A DNA stretch of 64,000 nt from Desulfurispira natronophila (GCF_014203025.1 NZ_JACHID010000001.1:310001-374000), one strand, 5' to 3'. Counted from the stretch's first letter, positions 1 through 9,303 are shown. The notes: a model not told the origin generated them from the sequence alone. Made by a program: numbers and translations.

Positions 1-1201
1 TCTTTAGTTCACCCTGGTAGGCGTGACCAGAGGCATGCACAGGCCGAAAATTATAGACAACATCCGCGCCTTTTATAAATAAGTTATTAATAAGTTTAGA
101 AACACTGCGTTCATTGCCGGGTATGGTGCGTGATGAGAATATGATCTTGTCTCCTGGAAGAATTTTAACGTGGGCATGAGCATCACTTGACATACGTGGC
201 AGTGCAGCCAATGTCTCACCCTGGCTACCAGTAGTAACTATAAGTACTTTCTGAGGTGCGATACCTTTCACCTCCCGTACTGGTATAATGTCACTGTCTT
301 CATAGTGCATAAAGCCAGCTTCGCGGGCAATGCTGGTGTTATTGATAACGCTGCGTCCGTCAAAAGCCACTTTGCGACCATATTTTTTCGCAATATCAAT
401 AACTGTTTGGATTCGATGGATGTTAGAGCTGAAAGTAGAAACGATCACCTTGCCCTTGCTCAGGGCTACCTGATCATCCAAAGCACCACGGACAGCTCCC
501 TCTGTTAAACTCATGCCTTCCGACTCAACATTGGTTGAATCGGAAAAGAGTGCCAAAACACCATTGTCACCGTATCTGGCAAAGGTTGCCAGATCTATTA
601 CCCGGTCATCTACTGGAGTGTAATCGATCTTGAAGTCACCAGTATGAATTATTACTCCTGCCGGAGTTTTTATAGCCAAGGCACAAGCATCGGCAATGCT
701 GTGATTAACAGCAATAAACTCAACACTAAAACCATTAACATTTACACAATCTTTAGCCGCTACCTCAATAAGATTAGCAGCATTTTCCAGGCCCCGCTCT
801 TTCAAGCGATGACGTATCATGGCGCAGACGAGTTTAGATGCAAAGATTTTAATATTTGGCACCTGACGCACCAAAAAAGCAATTCCTCCGATGTGATCTT
901 CATGGCCGTGGGTTATGAAAAGACCCTGTAGCTTATTCGCTTTAGAAACGGCATAGGTCATATCAGGAATGACAACATCGACCCCCAACTGGCTCTCCTC
1001 AGGAAACATAAGACCACAATCAACAATAATCATGTTCTTGCGTGTTTCATAACACATCATGTTCATGCCGATTTCCTGCAAGCCGCCTAGGGGGGTTACT
1101 TTGATACCACCATGCGAAAGGGCTGCAGCTGACCTGCCTCCACGTGAACGGGCACGGCTACTGCGACCACTTCTTTTGTTTTCATCGTTGTTCGTTGACA
1201 T
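1..1201 (-). CDS. rnj: Ribonuclease J (3' end outside the window)
   Basis: I translated the minus strand from the ATG at 1201-1199. The protein starts MSTNNDENKRSG, followed by a basic, Arg/Ser-rich N-terminal tail of about 30 residues. Then comes the metallo-beta-lactamase core (VTPLGGLQEIGMN) with the zinc-binding motif HGHEDHIGG, and later HTGDFK and SDSTN motifs typical of beta-CASP RNases. RNase J is an endo- and 5'-3' exoribonuclease in RNA maturation and decay. About 400 codons are present; family members run to about 550, so the C-terminal part lies beyond position 1. An AAGGTAG ribosome-binding site sits just upstream of the ATG. The basic tail before the core is longer than in Bacillus RNase J and resembles extended forms of Gram-negative members. 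The function is firm from motifs; the exact cleavage role in this organism is inference. Confidence 0.95.
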   Translation of the reverse strand, partial: MSTNNDENKRSGRSSRARSRGGRSAAALSHGGIKVTPLGGLQEIGMNMMCYETRKNMIIVDCGLMFPEESQLGVDVVIPDMTYAVSKANKLQGLFITHGHEDHIGGIAFLVRQVPNIKIFASKLVCAMIRHRLKERGLENAANLIEVAAKDCVNVNGFSVEFIAVNHSIADACALAIKTPAGVIIHTGDFKIDYTPVDDRVIDLATFARYGDNGVLALFSDSTNVESEGMSLTEGAVRGALDDQVALSKGKVIVSTFSSNIHRIQTVIDIAKKYGRKVAFDGRSVINNTSIAREAGFMHYEDSDIIPVREVKGIAPQKVLIVTTGSQGETLAALPRMSSDAHAHVKILPGDKIIFSSRTIPGNERSVSKLINNLFIKGADVVYNFRPVHASGHAYQGELK

Positions 1202-1717
1202 CACTACCTTTTCTGTAATTTTCATGTTGGAAAGAGGCGTCTTTTAAAACTGACGCTTGGCCGCACATCCAATTATTTTGCTCAATTGCCACAGGGCTAG
1301 TGCAAAATATTTTATTACTTAAGAGGATTACCTCTCCTGTACTTAAGAGATTCCGTATTTGCTTATCAATACGTTTAGTTTTTCGCACCGAAAAACTTCT
1401 ACAGCTGAGCTAATTAGTATAATTACATGCTCGCTGGTATGTGCGCTTTGGGTAAATTGCAATAAACACAGTTGCCACTATTATTAATATCAAATTCAAG
1501 TTACAAGCGTCTACTGTCGAAATATTTAGTAACTAAACAAATTTATGAGCAGTCGATTGCTCGCCTGACCTGACTCGCAACGCCAGGAAACTTAGAGTCC
1601 TTGCAGGTCTGTATCGCAGTTTCTTCATGCTGACTTAGCAAGAATACAAATCACAGTCCTCTTTATGCAATTGGTCTGTGTACCGCAAAATTCCATTAAA
1701 TTACCATGGAGATCGTT
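1202..1717. other. Intergenic region between rnj and a transposase remnant
   Basis: This AT-rich stretch is the leader of the leftward rnj gene and the upstream flank of the transposase remnant. The only structure I find is a 10-base direct repeat (listed separately) and a short inverted repeat between its copies. Two small reading frames, one overlapping the rnj start, have no ribosome-binding site or recognisable domain and look non-coding. No tRNA or terminator is evident. Confidence 0.5.
1316..1349. repeat. Direct repeat TACTTAAGAG x2 flanking a short inverted repeat
   Basis: TACTTAAGAG occurs at 1316-1325 and again at 1340-1349, start-to-start 24 bases. Between and overlapping them, AGAGG (1322-1326) and CCTCT (1331-1335) form an inverted repeat around ATTA. 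It lies about 115-150 bases upstream of the rnj start codon, so it could be a regulator site or part of the rnj leader. No protein is known to me for this motif. Confidence 0.35.
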
Positions 1718-2038
1718 ATGAGCACACACAAAAGCTATTCAACAGAGTCTTATTATATATCTGATGAGCTCTGGGCAAAAATAGAGCCACTTATTCCTCC
1801 TGCCAAGGCTAAAAAGAAGCCTGGTAGACCCAGGATGGATGACCGCATGGTTATGGAAGCAATATTCCACGTTTTCATTAGCGGATGCGCATGGAAGTCA
1901 CTGCCACGATCATTCGGTGCACCGAGCACTATTCATGAACGGTACCAGGAGTGGAAAAGGCAAGGTGTCTTGCGAGATCTTTGGCTCTGTGGCATCCTTA
2001 CATCACGCGCTTTAAACAATAACCGAAGGGCATCATAA
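1718..2038 (+). pseudogene. Truncated IS5-type transposase (N-terminal DUF4096-like part)
   Basis: The frame encodes an N-terminal transposase domain of the IS5 group: SDELWAKIEPLIPP, a basic KKKPGRPRMDDR stretch, then GCAWKSLPRSFG and a helix ending near RQGVLRDLW. These match the insert-recognition helix-turn-helix part of IS5-family enzymes. After roughly 92 residues similarity stops and the frame ends after a short unrelated tail, so the DDE catalytic domain is missing. I chose the ATG at 1718 because GGAG lies six bases upstream; an in-frame ATG twelve bases earlier has none. I found no convincing terminal inverted repeats around it. It is best read as an old deletion remnant, although a solitary DNA-binding protein cannot be excluded. 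Confidence 0.7.
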
Positions 2039-2227
2039 GGTATGCATTTGCCCTTTAATTAATTTCGCAACTTGTATTTTTTAATATATTTATCTTAAGC
2101 AATATTTCGTGTAATATTTGAGCATAAAATTAATTCTTAAAATAGCCACGTGAATATACACGACTCACAAACAGTGAGCAACACTTGGTAATGCAAATAA
2201 CCAAACACTGACACGCCAGAGGTCACA

Positions 2228-3874
2228 TTGAAGCACCAAACACTGCATAGCCGGGTAGTACAGTTGCGTGAGACATATACACATCGACTCCCAGGCAAAA
2301 TAGCTCAAATCGAGAAGATCTGGGAGATACTTCGCTCTCACTCCTGGGATCAAGAACTTTTTGATGCAATACATGGAATTGTTCACGGCCTGGCAGGATC
2401 TGGGAAAACCTTTGGCTATTCCCGTCTCAGCAAAACGGCTCGCACACTCGAAGAGTTGCTTGAGGATGGATTTCTCCACCCTCACCAACGAAGCATTAAG
2501 TTTTACGAAAATGTGCAGGCACTATTACATCTTTTGCGGGAGCAATCACGCCAGCCTGACCAGGAGTATGGTGCGCCGGCACACTCTATTGGAAACGGCA
2601 TAGACCATCATCGTAATTTTAATCGTGTTATTGCTATGGTGGACGAGGACGAAGACTTTGCCATTGACCTTGCCATGCAGCTAGAACATTTTGATTTAGC
2701 TGTGCACACTTTTGCCACTGGCGCAGAGCTGGAAGAGGGTGTAAAGATAATTCGACCCGGTGCTATTATCATCAATACTCATTTAACCGACACTGACGGA
2801 ACCTCGCTTGTTAAACGCTTACGCCCTGCGATTAGTGACAACACCATTATACTTTTTATCTCATCCAGAGATGATATCCATACTCGACTGAAAGCAATTC
2901 GAGGTGGCGGAGACGCCTACCTACTGAAGCCATTCGAGTCAGCTCACATCGTCAATCGAATAGATGAGCTGACCGCTTGCACACAGGAAGATCCATACCG
3001 CATAATGATTGTAGATGACTCCCGCACTATGGCCCAGCTTTTTTCCCTCACCCTTGAGCATGCTGGGATGAGGACTTGCATTGTCACCGATCCTACCGAA
3101 CTACTCAATGAGCTAACCCGGTTTCACCCAGAGCTTATACTCATGGACATGTACATGCCACAGTGCAGTGGAGACGAGTTAGCCAAAGTTGTGCGTCAGC
3201 ACGATGTATATTTTAGTATACCGATTGTGTTTCTTTCTGCTGAAACTGATTTTGATAAACAACTGGCTGCTCTTAGTACTGGTGGTGATGACTTTCTTAC
3301 CAAGCCAATACAGCCGGATCATCTGGTCTTGGCAGTAACGAGCCGTATGCAGCGCACAAGACTGCTTCATAACCTTATCGTTCGTGATGGCCTGACCGGC
3401 CTTTTTAATCATACTGAAACCAAGCGCCAGCTTGATATTCAGCTAGAACAAGCCAGGCGCACAAAAACCCCACTTTCCTACGCCATGTTAGACATTGACC
3501 ACTTCAAGCATGTAAATGATAACTACGGTCATCCTGTAGGGGATCGGGTACTGAAAGCTCTTGCGCATTTCTTGCGCCAGCGTTTGCGAAAGAGTGATAC
3601 AGTAGGTCGTTATGGTGGTGAAGAGTTTGCCGTTATACTGCCTGACACCGACCAAGAAAATGCACAACGGGTTATAGAGGAGCTGCGGCAAAAATTTTCT
3701 TTAATTATTCATCATAGCACAGAAGAAGGTTCATTTCGCTGTACCTTTAGTTGCGGCATTGCCTCATACCCACAATTTGATCATGCTATCAAGCTTGTGG
3801 ATATGGCCGACAAGAGTTTGTATCAAGCCAAAGATAATGGGCGCAACCAGACCGTGGTTGCTACTCCAGAGTAG
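2228..3874 (+). CDS. Response-regulator diguanylate cyclase, Hpt-REC(degenerate)-REC-GGDEF
   Basis: A 548-residue cytoplasmic signalling protein that would make cyclic di-GMP from GTP. Domain order: an Hpt-like four-helix domain (about 1-110) with the phospho-accepting His53 in VHGLAGSGKTFGY; a first receiver (about 137-255) in which the usual phospho-Asp is Asn (IIINTHLTDTDG), so it is probably not phosphorylated; a second receiver (about 258-378) with a normal Asp in LILMDMYMP and Lys in LTKPI; and a GGDEF domain (about 385-545) with active-site GGEEF. RKSD five residues before GGEEF is a product-inhibition I-site. The start is TTG with AGAGGT upstream. The gene stands alone, with no kinase beside it. 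The REC-REC-GGDEF part is PleD-like; the N-terminal Hpt suggests input from a phosphorelay. That input is inference. Confidence 0.9.
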   Translation: MKHQTLHSRVVQLRETYTHRLPGKIAQIEKIWEILRSHSWDQELFDAIHGIVHGLAGSGKTFGYSRLSKTARTLEELLEDGFLHPHQRSIKFYENVQALLHLLREQSRQPDQEYGAPAHSIGNGIDHHRNFNRVIAMVDEDEDFAIDLAMQLEHFDLAVHTFATGAELEEGVKIIRPGAIIINTHLTDTDGTSLVKRLRPAISDNTIILFISSRDDIHTRLKAIRGGGDAYLLKPFESAHIVNRIDELTACTQEDPYRIMIVDDSRTMAQLFSLTLEHAGMRTCIVTDPTELLNELTRFHPELILMDMYMPQCSGDELAKVVRQHDVYFSIPIVFLSAETDFDKQLAALSTGGDDFLTKPIQPDHLVLAVTSRMQRTRLLHNLIVRDGLTGLFNHTETKRQLDIQLEQARRTKTPLSYAMLDIDHFKHVNDNYGHPVGDRVLKALAHFLRQRLRKSDTVGRYGGEEFAVILPDTDQENAQRVIEELRQKFSLIIHHSTEEGSFRCTFSCGIASYPQFDHAIKLVDMADKSLYQAKDNGRNQTVVATPE

Positions 3875-3986
3875 AATTTTAAATCTACTGGAGGTGTCGT
3901 CGCCACCCTATATTATCGTTCGCAGGATGGTACCCTCTTGTGCCTACAGGCTTTTTTATTTTTTTGCATACGGTAACCAGCCTTTA

Positions 3987-4430
3987 TCAAAAACCCATAC
4001 TGACCCACCTTTGCCAGGCCAATTCGGCCACCTCTAGCGTTTTCTTGTTATCGGTATATTTTTTCACTTCATCATACCCCACCCAGCGCGCATCCATAAC
4101 ATCGCTTGATGCGCGTAAGGTTCCACTTTGATACTCGCAAAGATAGTCGAAAATTATGTAGTGATGAGGATAAACTGGATGATCTATATCAATTTTTTCT
4201 ACTATGCATAGCGGATTTGCATCCACTAATCGTATTTCTATTTGACACTCCTCCCGTATTTCCCGGCACAAACCGTCTACTATACTTTCTCCGAGCTCTA
4301 GTTTCCCTCCAGGGAAAGTCCAGCTACCAGCAGCCGGCTCTTGTCCTCGCTGCACTAAACACATTTGGTCTTTATGCATTATAACAGCTGCTACCCCGGG
4401 GATTGGATAAAGGTAATCAACACCTCTCAT
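3987..4430 (-). CDS. Nudix hydrolase (MutT/NudG-like)
   Basis: This 147-residue protein carries a Nudix box at about residues 40-62: GGKLELGESIVDG followed by REIREECQI, with Cys in place of the final conserved Gly. Nudix enzymes hydrolyse nucleoside diphosphates linked to another group, often cleaning up oxidised or unusual nucleotides; the substrate cannot be told here. The start codon overlaps the comM stop as ATGA (4427-4430), so the two are translationally coupled. The surrounding PGVAAVIMHKDQMCLVQRG resembles ADP-ribose or CTP pyrophosphatase-type members such as NudG. The Gly-to-Cys change in the box is tolerated in some members. Confidence 0.88.
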   Translation of the reverse strand: MRGVDYLYPIPGVAAVIMHKDQMCLVQRGQEPAAGSWTFPGGKLELGESIVDGLCREIREECQIEIRLVDANPLCIVEKIDIDHPVYPHHYIIFDYLCEYQSGTLRASSDVMDARWVGYDEVKKYTDNKKTLEVAELAWQRWVSMGF

Positions 4431-5920
4431 CTTTGGGCTCCAATGCTGCGATAATTAAGAGCTTGAAGTAAACTTGATCGATCTATATCATCTTGTTGCT
4501 GCAAATCTGCAATGGTACGTGCAACACGCAACACGCGGTCGCGAGAGCGCCGTGAAAGGTCATACTTCTGGCAAGCGCGACGCAGCATGTCATGAAGCTC
4601 ATCAGGTAGGGAGCAAACAAACTCCAAATCTTCACCCTGCAACTTGCGATTCAGACATGCCTGCCGTTTCTTTTGTATGCGACGACACTCCACTACCCGA
4701 TGTCGCAACTCAGAACTTTTCGGCCCTCGTACTTCAGTGTGCTCTCTGCGCATAACCACATGTAGATCAATGCGATCTAAAACTGGTGCACTTAAACGTG
4801 CCGTATAGCGATCACGATCATATTCTGTGCAGGTGCACGCATCGTCATCGTTGCCAGTTTTGCCGCAAGGACATAGATTCATGGTTCCTGCCAGAATAAA
4901 TTGAGCCGGATAGGATTGCTTTTGTGCTGCACGTGAAATGTGTATAATGCCATCTTCCAGAGGTTGCCGTAAAGCGTCAAGAGTTTTACGTCGAAATTCA
5001 GGTACCTCATCGAGCAGCAGCACACCCCGATGTGCTAGAGATATCTCACCCGGGTGAGCCTGGGCTCCACCACCTATGAGTGCTGTTTCACTGCTGGATG
5101 CATGGGGAGAGCGCAAAGGAGGAGCCAGGCAGTTGTAGTCTTCGCCACACACTGAATGAATCTTCAATACCTCCAGGAACTCCTCATACTCAAGGGGTGG
5201 AAGGATTCCGGGCAGAGCCTGGGCAATAAGGCTTTTGCCAGTACCTGGTGGGCCGCTTAACAGTATATTGTGGCCACCTGCTGCGCTGACCAGCGCAGCA
5301 TGAACAGCCATGGATTGTCCATAGATATCGTGAAAATCAACAAAATCTTCGCTTGTAGATACGATATCTGCAAAATTTAGATCATTAAGCTTCTCCTCAG
5401 GGGCATTTCCTCGCATCATTTCAAGAGCATGCCCCAGGCTATCCACCATAACAATCTCCATATCCGTTGCAAATTGAATAAACTTTGCACATGAGCGAGG
5501 TATATAGACTTTGTCCATTCCGATTTCGCGGCAAGCAATAAGGAGCCCATTAATGTTCTTGCCCATGCCAAGACTTCCGTTAAGACCTAGCTCGCCCAGA
5601 AAAGTTATGCGCCTGTTACACTCAAGTGGAGGCACTTTACCTGTCTGAATCAGTAAGGCCATTGCTATGCAAAAGTCAAAATGAGTACCAGTTTTTTTCG
5701 TATCGGCTGGAGAAAGATTAATAGTAATACGACGTGGTGGAATTTTTTCACCTACGCTGCGAATAGCAGCATCAATCCGGTCTCGACTTTCTTTGACAGT
5801 GGTATCGGGTAGCCCAGTTAGGATCAGAGTAGGAAGCATGCCCTGAGACGAACTTACCTGAACCTCAACAGCAACAGCTTCCAGCCCCCAAAGAAAGCAA
5901 CAGGGAAGAGTGGTAACCAT
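4427..5920 (-). CDS. comM: ComM/YifB family AAA+ ATPase (Mg-chelatase-like)
   Basis: A 497-residue AAA+ protein of the Mg-chelatase-like subfamily. ComM is a hexameric branch-migration helicase helping integrate DNA during natural transformation. Visible parts: the N-terminal ChlI-like domain (VEVQVSSSQG, LTGLPDTTVKESRDRI, ITINLSPAD), Walker A GPPGTGKS, Walker B LLLDEVPEF, a Cys cluster (CPCGKTGNDDDACTCTEYD), and a C-terminal lid with LSRRSRDRVLRVARTIADL. I place the start at the ATG at 5920, preceded by GGAGG with four intervening bases. An in-frame ATG at 5986 would add 22 hydrophobic residues not typical of the family. It is co-transcribed with the Nudix gene. No competence pilus genes are in the window, so a transformation role is inferred from family only. 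Confidence 0.9.
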   Translation of the reverse strand: MVTTLPCCFLWGLEAVAVEVQVSSSQGMLPTLILTGLPDTTVKESRDRIDAAIRSVGEKIPPRRITINLSPADTKKTGTHFDFCIAMALLIQTGKVPPLECNRRITFLGELGLNGSLGMGKNINGLLIACREIGMDKVYIPRSCAKFIQFATDMEIVMVDSLGHALEMMRGNAPEEKLNDLNFADIVSTSEDFVDFHDIYGQSMAVHAALVSAAGGHNILLSGPPGTGKSLIAQALPGILPPLEYEEFLEVLKIHSVCGEDYNCLAPPLRSPHASSSETALIGGGAQAHPGEISLAHRGVLLLDEVPEFRRKTLDALRQPLEDGIIHISRAAQKQSYPAQFILAGTMNLCPCGKTGNDDDACTCTEYDRDRYTARLSAPVLDRIDLHVVMRREHTEVRGPKSSELRHRVVECRRIQKKRQACLNRKLQGEDLEFVCSLPDELHDMLRRACQKYDLSRRSRDRVLRVARTIADLQQQDDIDRSSLLQALNYRSIGAQR

Positions 5921-6185
5921 AAGGCCTCCAAATAAGGGTGAAGCTAGCAGGCAAAAGGTTTGCAAGTAACTATCGCCCAATTGCATTACATTTACATCAA
6001 CCTACCAGATGCGAGTTAAAATTACGATAGGAAGAAGAAACTATCAAATAAGCAAGAGATGCCTCAAGTGGTTTAAGTCAGCACTCATGGTGACTTGAAA
6101 ACCTTCAATGATAGTGAGCTTAGAATTGGCCATTACAACCTTGCATGCAAATAGTTATATTTCAGCTTTTAATTACTGAAGCCAT

Positions 6186-6198
6186 TGTCACTGTGACA
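6186..6198. promoter_or_regulatory. Perfect palindrome TGTCAC-T-GTGACA
   Basis: TGTCAC and GTGACA are exact inverse complements around one T. The site lies about 70 bases upstream of the proposed argS -35 box and could be an operator for either divergent gene. It resembles a dimeric-regulator site, but spacing does not fit the usual CRP or FNR pattern. Chance occurrence is possible. Confidence 0.3.
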
Positions 6199-6266
6199 CA
6201 TTTCTGTTTCAGCAAAAAATTGACCATATCTTTGGTGCCGTTAAATGTGAATTAGCAATCTTGCCA

Positions 6267-6295
6267 TTGCCAATTTGAATTTAAAGAGTTAAAAT
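6267..6295 (+). promoter_or_regulatory. Candidate sigma-70 promoter for argS
   Basis: TTGCCA (6267-6272) and TAAAAT (6290-6295) are separated by 17 bases, the ideal spacing for a sigma-70 promoter. The predicted start of transcription near 6302 would give an argS leader of about 135 bases. Evidence is sequence match only. Confidence 0.4.
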
Positions 6296-6437
6296 ACAAA
6301 GCTTGTTTGAATTTATAATGACACAGCATCAAACAAAACACTCAAAATGCTTCCTTAAAAATATATAAGCAGATGATAACGTAACGTAGCTTTTTTGACA
6401 GGCCATTAACTTACTCTATTCGCAGGAACAGAGAACT

Positions 6438-8102
6438 ATGAAACAAACCCTTGCCCATTGCATAGCACAGAGCATCCAGCAAGCACGCCAAGAGAGCCTT
6501 TTCCAGTTTGACCCTGAGCTAACACCTGAGATTGTTATCGAAAATCCTGCAGAAAAATCACATGGTGACTTTGCCTGCACTATTGCCATGCGCTTGGCCA
6601 AGGTGGCCAAAATGTCACCTCGAGCTATTGCAGAGATTATAGCAGATCGCCTTGAGCACGAAACTATTGCAAAAGTCGAAATAGCTGGTCCAGGTTTTAT
6701 CAATTTTTTCATTCAACCGTCTTACTACTTTCAACAAGTGCAACAGATTTTGAGTGCAGGAGAAAACTACGGTCGCCAACCTGTATGCACGGATAAGTCT
6801 GTGATGGTTGAATTTGTCAGCGCTAACCCCACAGGCCCACTGCATATTGGTCATGGCCGGGGTGCAGCGGTAGGTGATGCTATTGCTCGTATATTATCTT
6901 TTGCAGGTTGGAACATTTTTCGTGAGTATTACGTAAATGATGCCGGCAACCAAATGAACAATCTGGGCCGCTCCACCTACATCCGTTACATGCAGCTTCT
7001 GGGGTATGACATTCAACTCGATGATCAGTGTTACCAGGGAGAGTATATCCGCGATATTGCCCGTGACATTCTCACCAAGTATGGACCTAAATTTGAAGGT
7101 GATGAAAGCTGTATATCCTTATTTACCCAGCTAACCGGCGATGTTATTTTGCAGGGAATCCGTGAAGACCTGGCTACTTTCCGGGTCTATTTTGATAACT
7201 ACTTTTCAGAAATCACCCTCCACAATGATGGTCAAGTTGAGCAGAAGCTAAGTGAGCTGAAGCAGCAAAACAAAATCTACGAGAAAGATAGTGCTCTATG
7301 GGCTCGTACTAGTGACTTCGGAGATGACAAGGATCGCGTGGTTCAACGCACTAATGGCGAAACCACGTACTTCGCAGCTGATATTGCCTATCACCGCAAC
7401 AAGATAGAGCGAGGCTTTCACACCATGATTGACGTCTGGGGTGCTGATCATCATGGCTATGTCCCACGCATGAAAGCTGCCATACAACTACTTGGCCGAG
7501 ACCCTGCAGACCTCGAAATAGTGCTTATTCAGCTGGTAAGCTTACTGCGTAGCGGTGAACCTGTAGCTATGAGCACCAGGTCTGGTGAGTTTGATAGCTT
7601 GATTGATGTTATAAATGAAGTTGGAACCGACGCTGCTCGCTATTTTTTCCTCATGCGACGCAGTGACTCTCACCTGGATTTTGACTTGGAGCTTGCTAAG
7701 CAGCAAACCAATGACAACCCGGTATTTTACGTCCAATACTGCCATGCGCGATGTTGCAGTATACTGGAACAACTAAAAACCAATAATCTTTACTACAACA
7801 TTAACCCCCAACAAATAAACCTTGACTGCCTGGATACTACTCAGGAGCTTGAGTTATGCAAAAGCCTTTGCCGTTTCCCCGAGGTTATACAACAGGCTGC
7901 ATCGACTAGAGAGCCTCATCGCATCCCACACTACTTGAATGAGGTTGCATCTGCGTTCCACAGCTTCTATAATGTTTGCCACGTCATGGGGGCTCCCGAC
8001 GATAAAAGACTTAAAGCACGTACCTTGCTGGTTGAGGCCACTGCACAGGTAGTACGTAACGGTTTGGAAGTGATTGGCGTTAGCGCCCCTCAAAAAATGT
8101 AA
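6438..8102 (+). CDS. argS: Arginyl-tRNA synthetase
   Basis: This 554-residue class I aminoacyl-tRNA synthetase charges tRNA-Arg in the cytoplasm. Visible hallmarks: an N-terminal Add-1 domain, the HIGH-type signature HIGHGRGAAVGD at about residue 134 preceded by FVSANPTGPL, AYHRNKIERGF and WGADHHGYVPRM motifs, and the modified KMSKS-like MSTRSGEF near residue 377. The C-terminal anticodon-binding domain contains YVQYCHARC and ends VIGVSAPQKM. Length is normal for the family. The Shine-Dalgarno sequence is weak (AGGAACAGAG upstream). A SPOR-domain gene follows after about 140 bases, an order seen in several Gram-negative lineages. Confidence 0.97.
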   Translation: MKQTLAHCIAQSIQQARQESLFQFDPELTPEIVIENPAEKSHGDFACTIAMRLAKVAKMSPRAIAEIIADRLEHETIAKVEIAGPGFINFFIQPSYYFQQVQQILSAGENYGRQPVCTDKSVMVEFVSANPTGPLHIGHGRGAAVGDAIARILSFAGWNIFREYYVNDAGNQMNNLGRSTYIRYMQLLGYDIQLDDQCYQGEYIRDIARDILTKYGPKFEGDESCISLFTQLTGDVILQGIREDLATFRVYFDNYFSEITLHNDGQVEQKLSELKQQNKIYEKDSALWARTSDFGDDKDRVVQRTNGETTYFAADIAYHRNKIERGFHTMIDVWGADHHGYVPRMKAAIQLLGRDPADLEIVLIQLVSLLRSGEPVAMSTRSGEFDSLIDVINEVGTDAARYFFLMRRSDSHLDFDLELAKQQTNDNPVFYVQYCHARCCSILEQLKTNNLYYNINPQQINLDCLDTTQELELCKSLCRFPEVIQQAASTREPHRIPHYLNEVASAFHSFYNVCHVMGAPDDKRLKARTLLVEATAQVVRNGLEVIGVSAPQKM

Positions 8103-8243
8103 ACGTGATATCACAGTCCTTTTTTGATTTAACATGTTTTAGCGAAATAACCTATTGTCCCAAAATGACAATCTGTATTTTTGGGCACTTAGAGATGCCT
8201 TGCAGCTTACAGAGACCATAACATTACGGAAAAGGAGGTCGGG

Positions 8244-9035
8244 GTGGACCAGTTTGGAACCGGAACCCGTGCCACAAAAGGGAAAAAAGAGCAGCGCGCC
8301 AGCAAGGGCAATAACCAGACATTTGTGACTTTAATTGTATTTATAGTTGGCCTTACTCTGGTATTTGCCCTTGGAGTAATGGCTGGTCGCATGCTTCTTG
8401 GCTCCAAGGACATGGAACAGCGAATCTCTGTACTCCAACCAGATACTACAGAGACAACGGTTACTACATCGTTGCAACCTGCACAATCACCAACAGCTCC
8501 TACGGCTCCTTCAGCTCCAGAATTACAGTTTTCTGATGTTCCACAAATACCAGATGGTCAAACAGCAACAGAGGCACAGGAAGCTGCCGAGCAAGCCAGC
8601 GAGGCACGTGAACAGCAACTTGAACTGCTGGATGAAGCTAAGCAACGAACTGGAGTTACCCCGCCCACTCCTCCTGCACAACCTGAAGCTTCTGAACCTA
8701 GCAGCCCCTCAGCTCCAGAGGTTGCAAAAACACAGGAGCAGCCAACTGAAACTGCACCAGACGAGAAGGAAGCATCCATTAAAAGAGATCTGGAACCTGG
8801 TACCTTTACTGTACAAATCGCTGCACTCCGAGACGAAGATGCTGCTATTGCGCAGGTCAATAAGCTACGACAACGCGGATATGATGCTTATTACATGGTG
8901 TCAGACCTGGATGAACGGGGAGTATGGTACAGAGTCCGTATTGGAGAATACGAAACACTGGAGCAAGCTCGTGAATCATCGGATATTGTCAAGGATCAAG
9001 AGCAGCTCTACCCTTTTCCTATCGAGGTAAATTAA
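8244..9035 (+). CDS. SPOR-domain membrane protein
   Basis: A 263-residue bitopic inner-membrane protein. A basic N-terminus of about 25 residues (TRATKGKKEQRASKG) is followed by one transmembrane helix (about 27-50, VTLIVFIVGLTLVFALGVMAG). A long Pro/Ala/Gln/Glu-rich periplasmic linker (about 65-180) then leads to a C-terminal SPOR domain (about 185-263, FTVQIAALRDEDAAIAQVNKL, VWYRVRIGEY). SPOR domains bind denuded peptidoglycan at the division septum, so a role in cell division or wall remodelling is expected. GTG is the start, supported by AAGGAGG five bases upstream. A 210-codon open frame in another phase across the repetitive linker is a shadow. Confidence 0.9.
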   Translation: MDQFGTGTRATKGKKEQRASKGNNQTFVTLIVFIVGLTLVFALGVMAGRMLLGSKDMEQRISVLQPDTTETTVTTSLQPAQSPTAPTAPSAPELQFSDVPQIPDGQTATEAQEAAEQASEAREQQLELLDEAKQRTGVTPPTPPAQPEASEPSSPSAPEVAKTQEQPTETAPDEKEASIKRDLEPGTFTVQIAALRDEDAAIAQVNKLRQRGYDAYYMVSDLDERGVWYRVRIGEYETLEQARESSDIVKDQEQLYPFPIEVN

Positions 9036-9303
9036 TTGCCTCCCAAGGCATGAAGGCTTATTAAAAAGAGACACATATTGCGCATCCCTGATGCACTCTT
9101 GATCTGTTGCTGAAACAAACAGTATGCGTTGATTTAGCATTCAGCTACTGGGACTTTTTTACTATCTGCAATTAAGGAATTTACGGCAATTTGTCATTTT
9201 GCTTAACCATTTACAACACCATCAAATAAAAATAGCTATGCTTGGCATTGCTATCTTTCCTATAAACACTTGATTTTACGAGACAATTACTCCTTATTTG
9301 AAT

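Larger units (their letters stand above)
5921..6437. other. Divergent intergenic region, comM / argS
   Basis: This region separates comM (leftward) from argS (rightward). It holds a candidate sigma-70 promoter for argS and a 13-base perfect palindrome, both listed separately. No coding frame, tRNA or terminator is apparent. Confidence 0.5.

Noticed and set aside
8103-8243. Terminator after argS
   Set aside because: GTGATATCAC followed by six T is too short a stem to claim.
8398-9030. 210-codon frame inside the SPOR-domain gene
   Set aside because: It is a different phase of a low-complexity Pro/Gln-rich linker, with no domain or ribosome-binding site.
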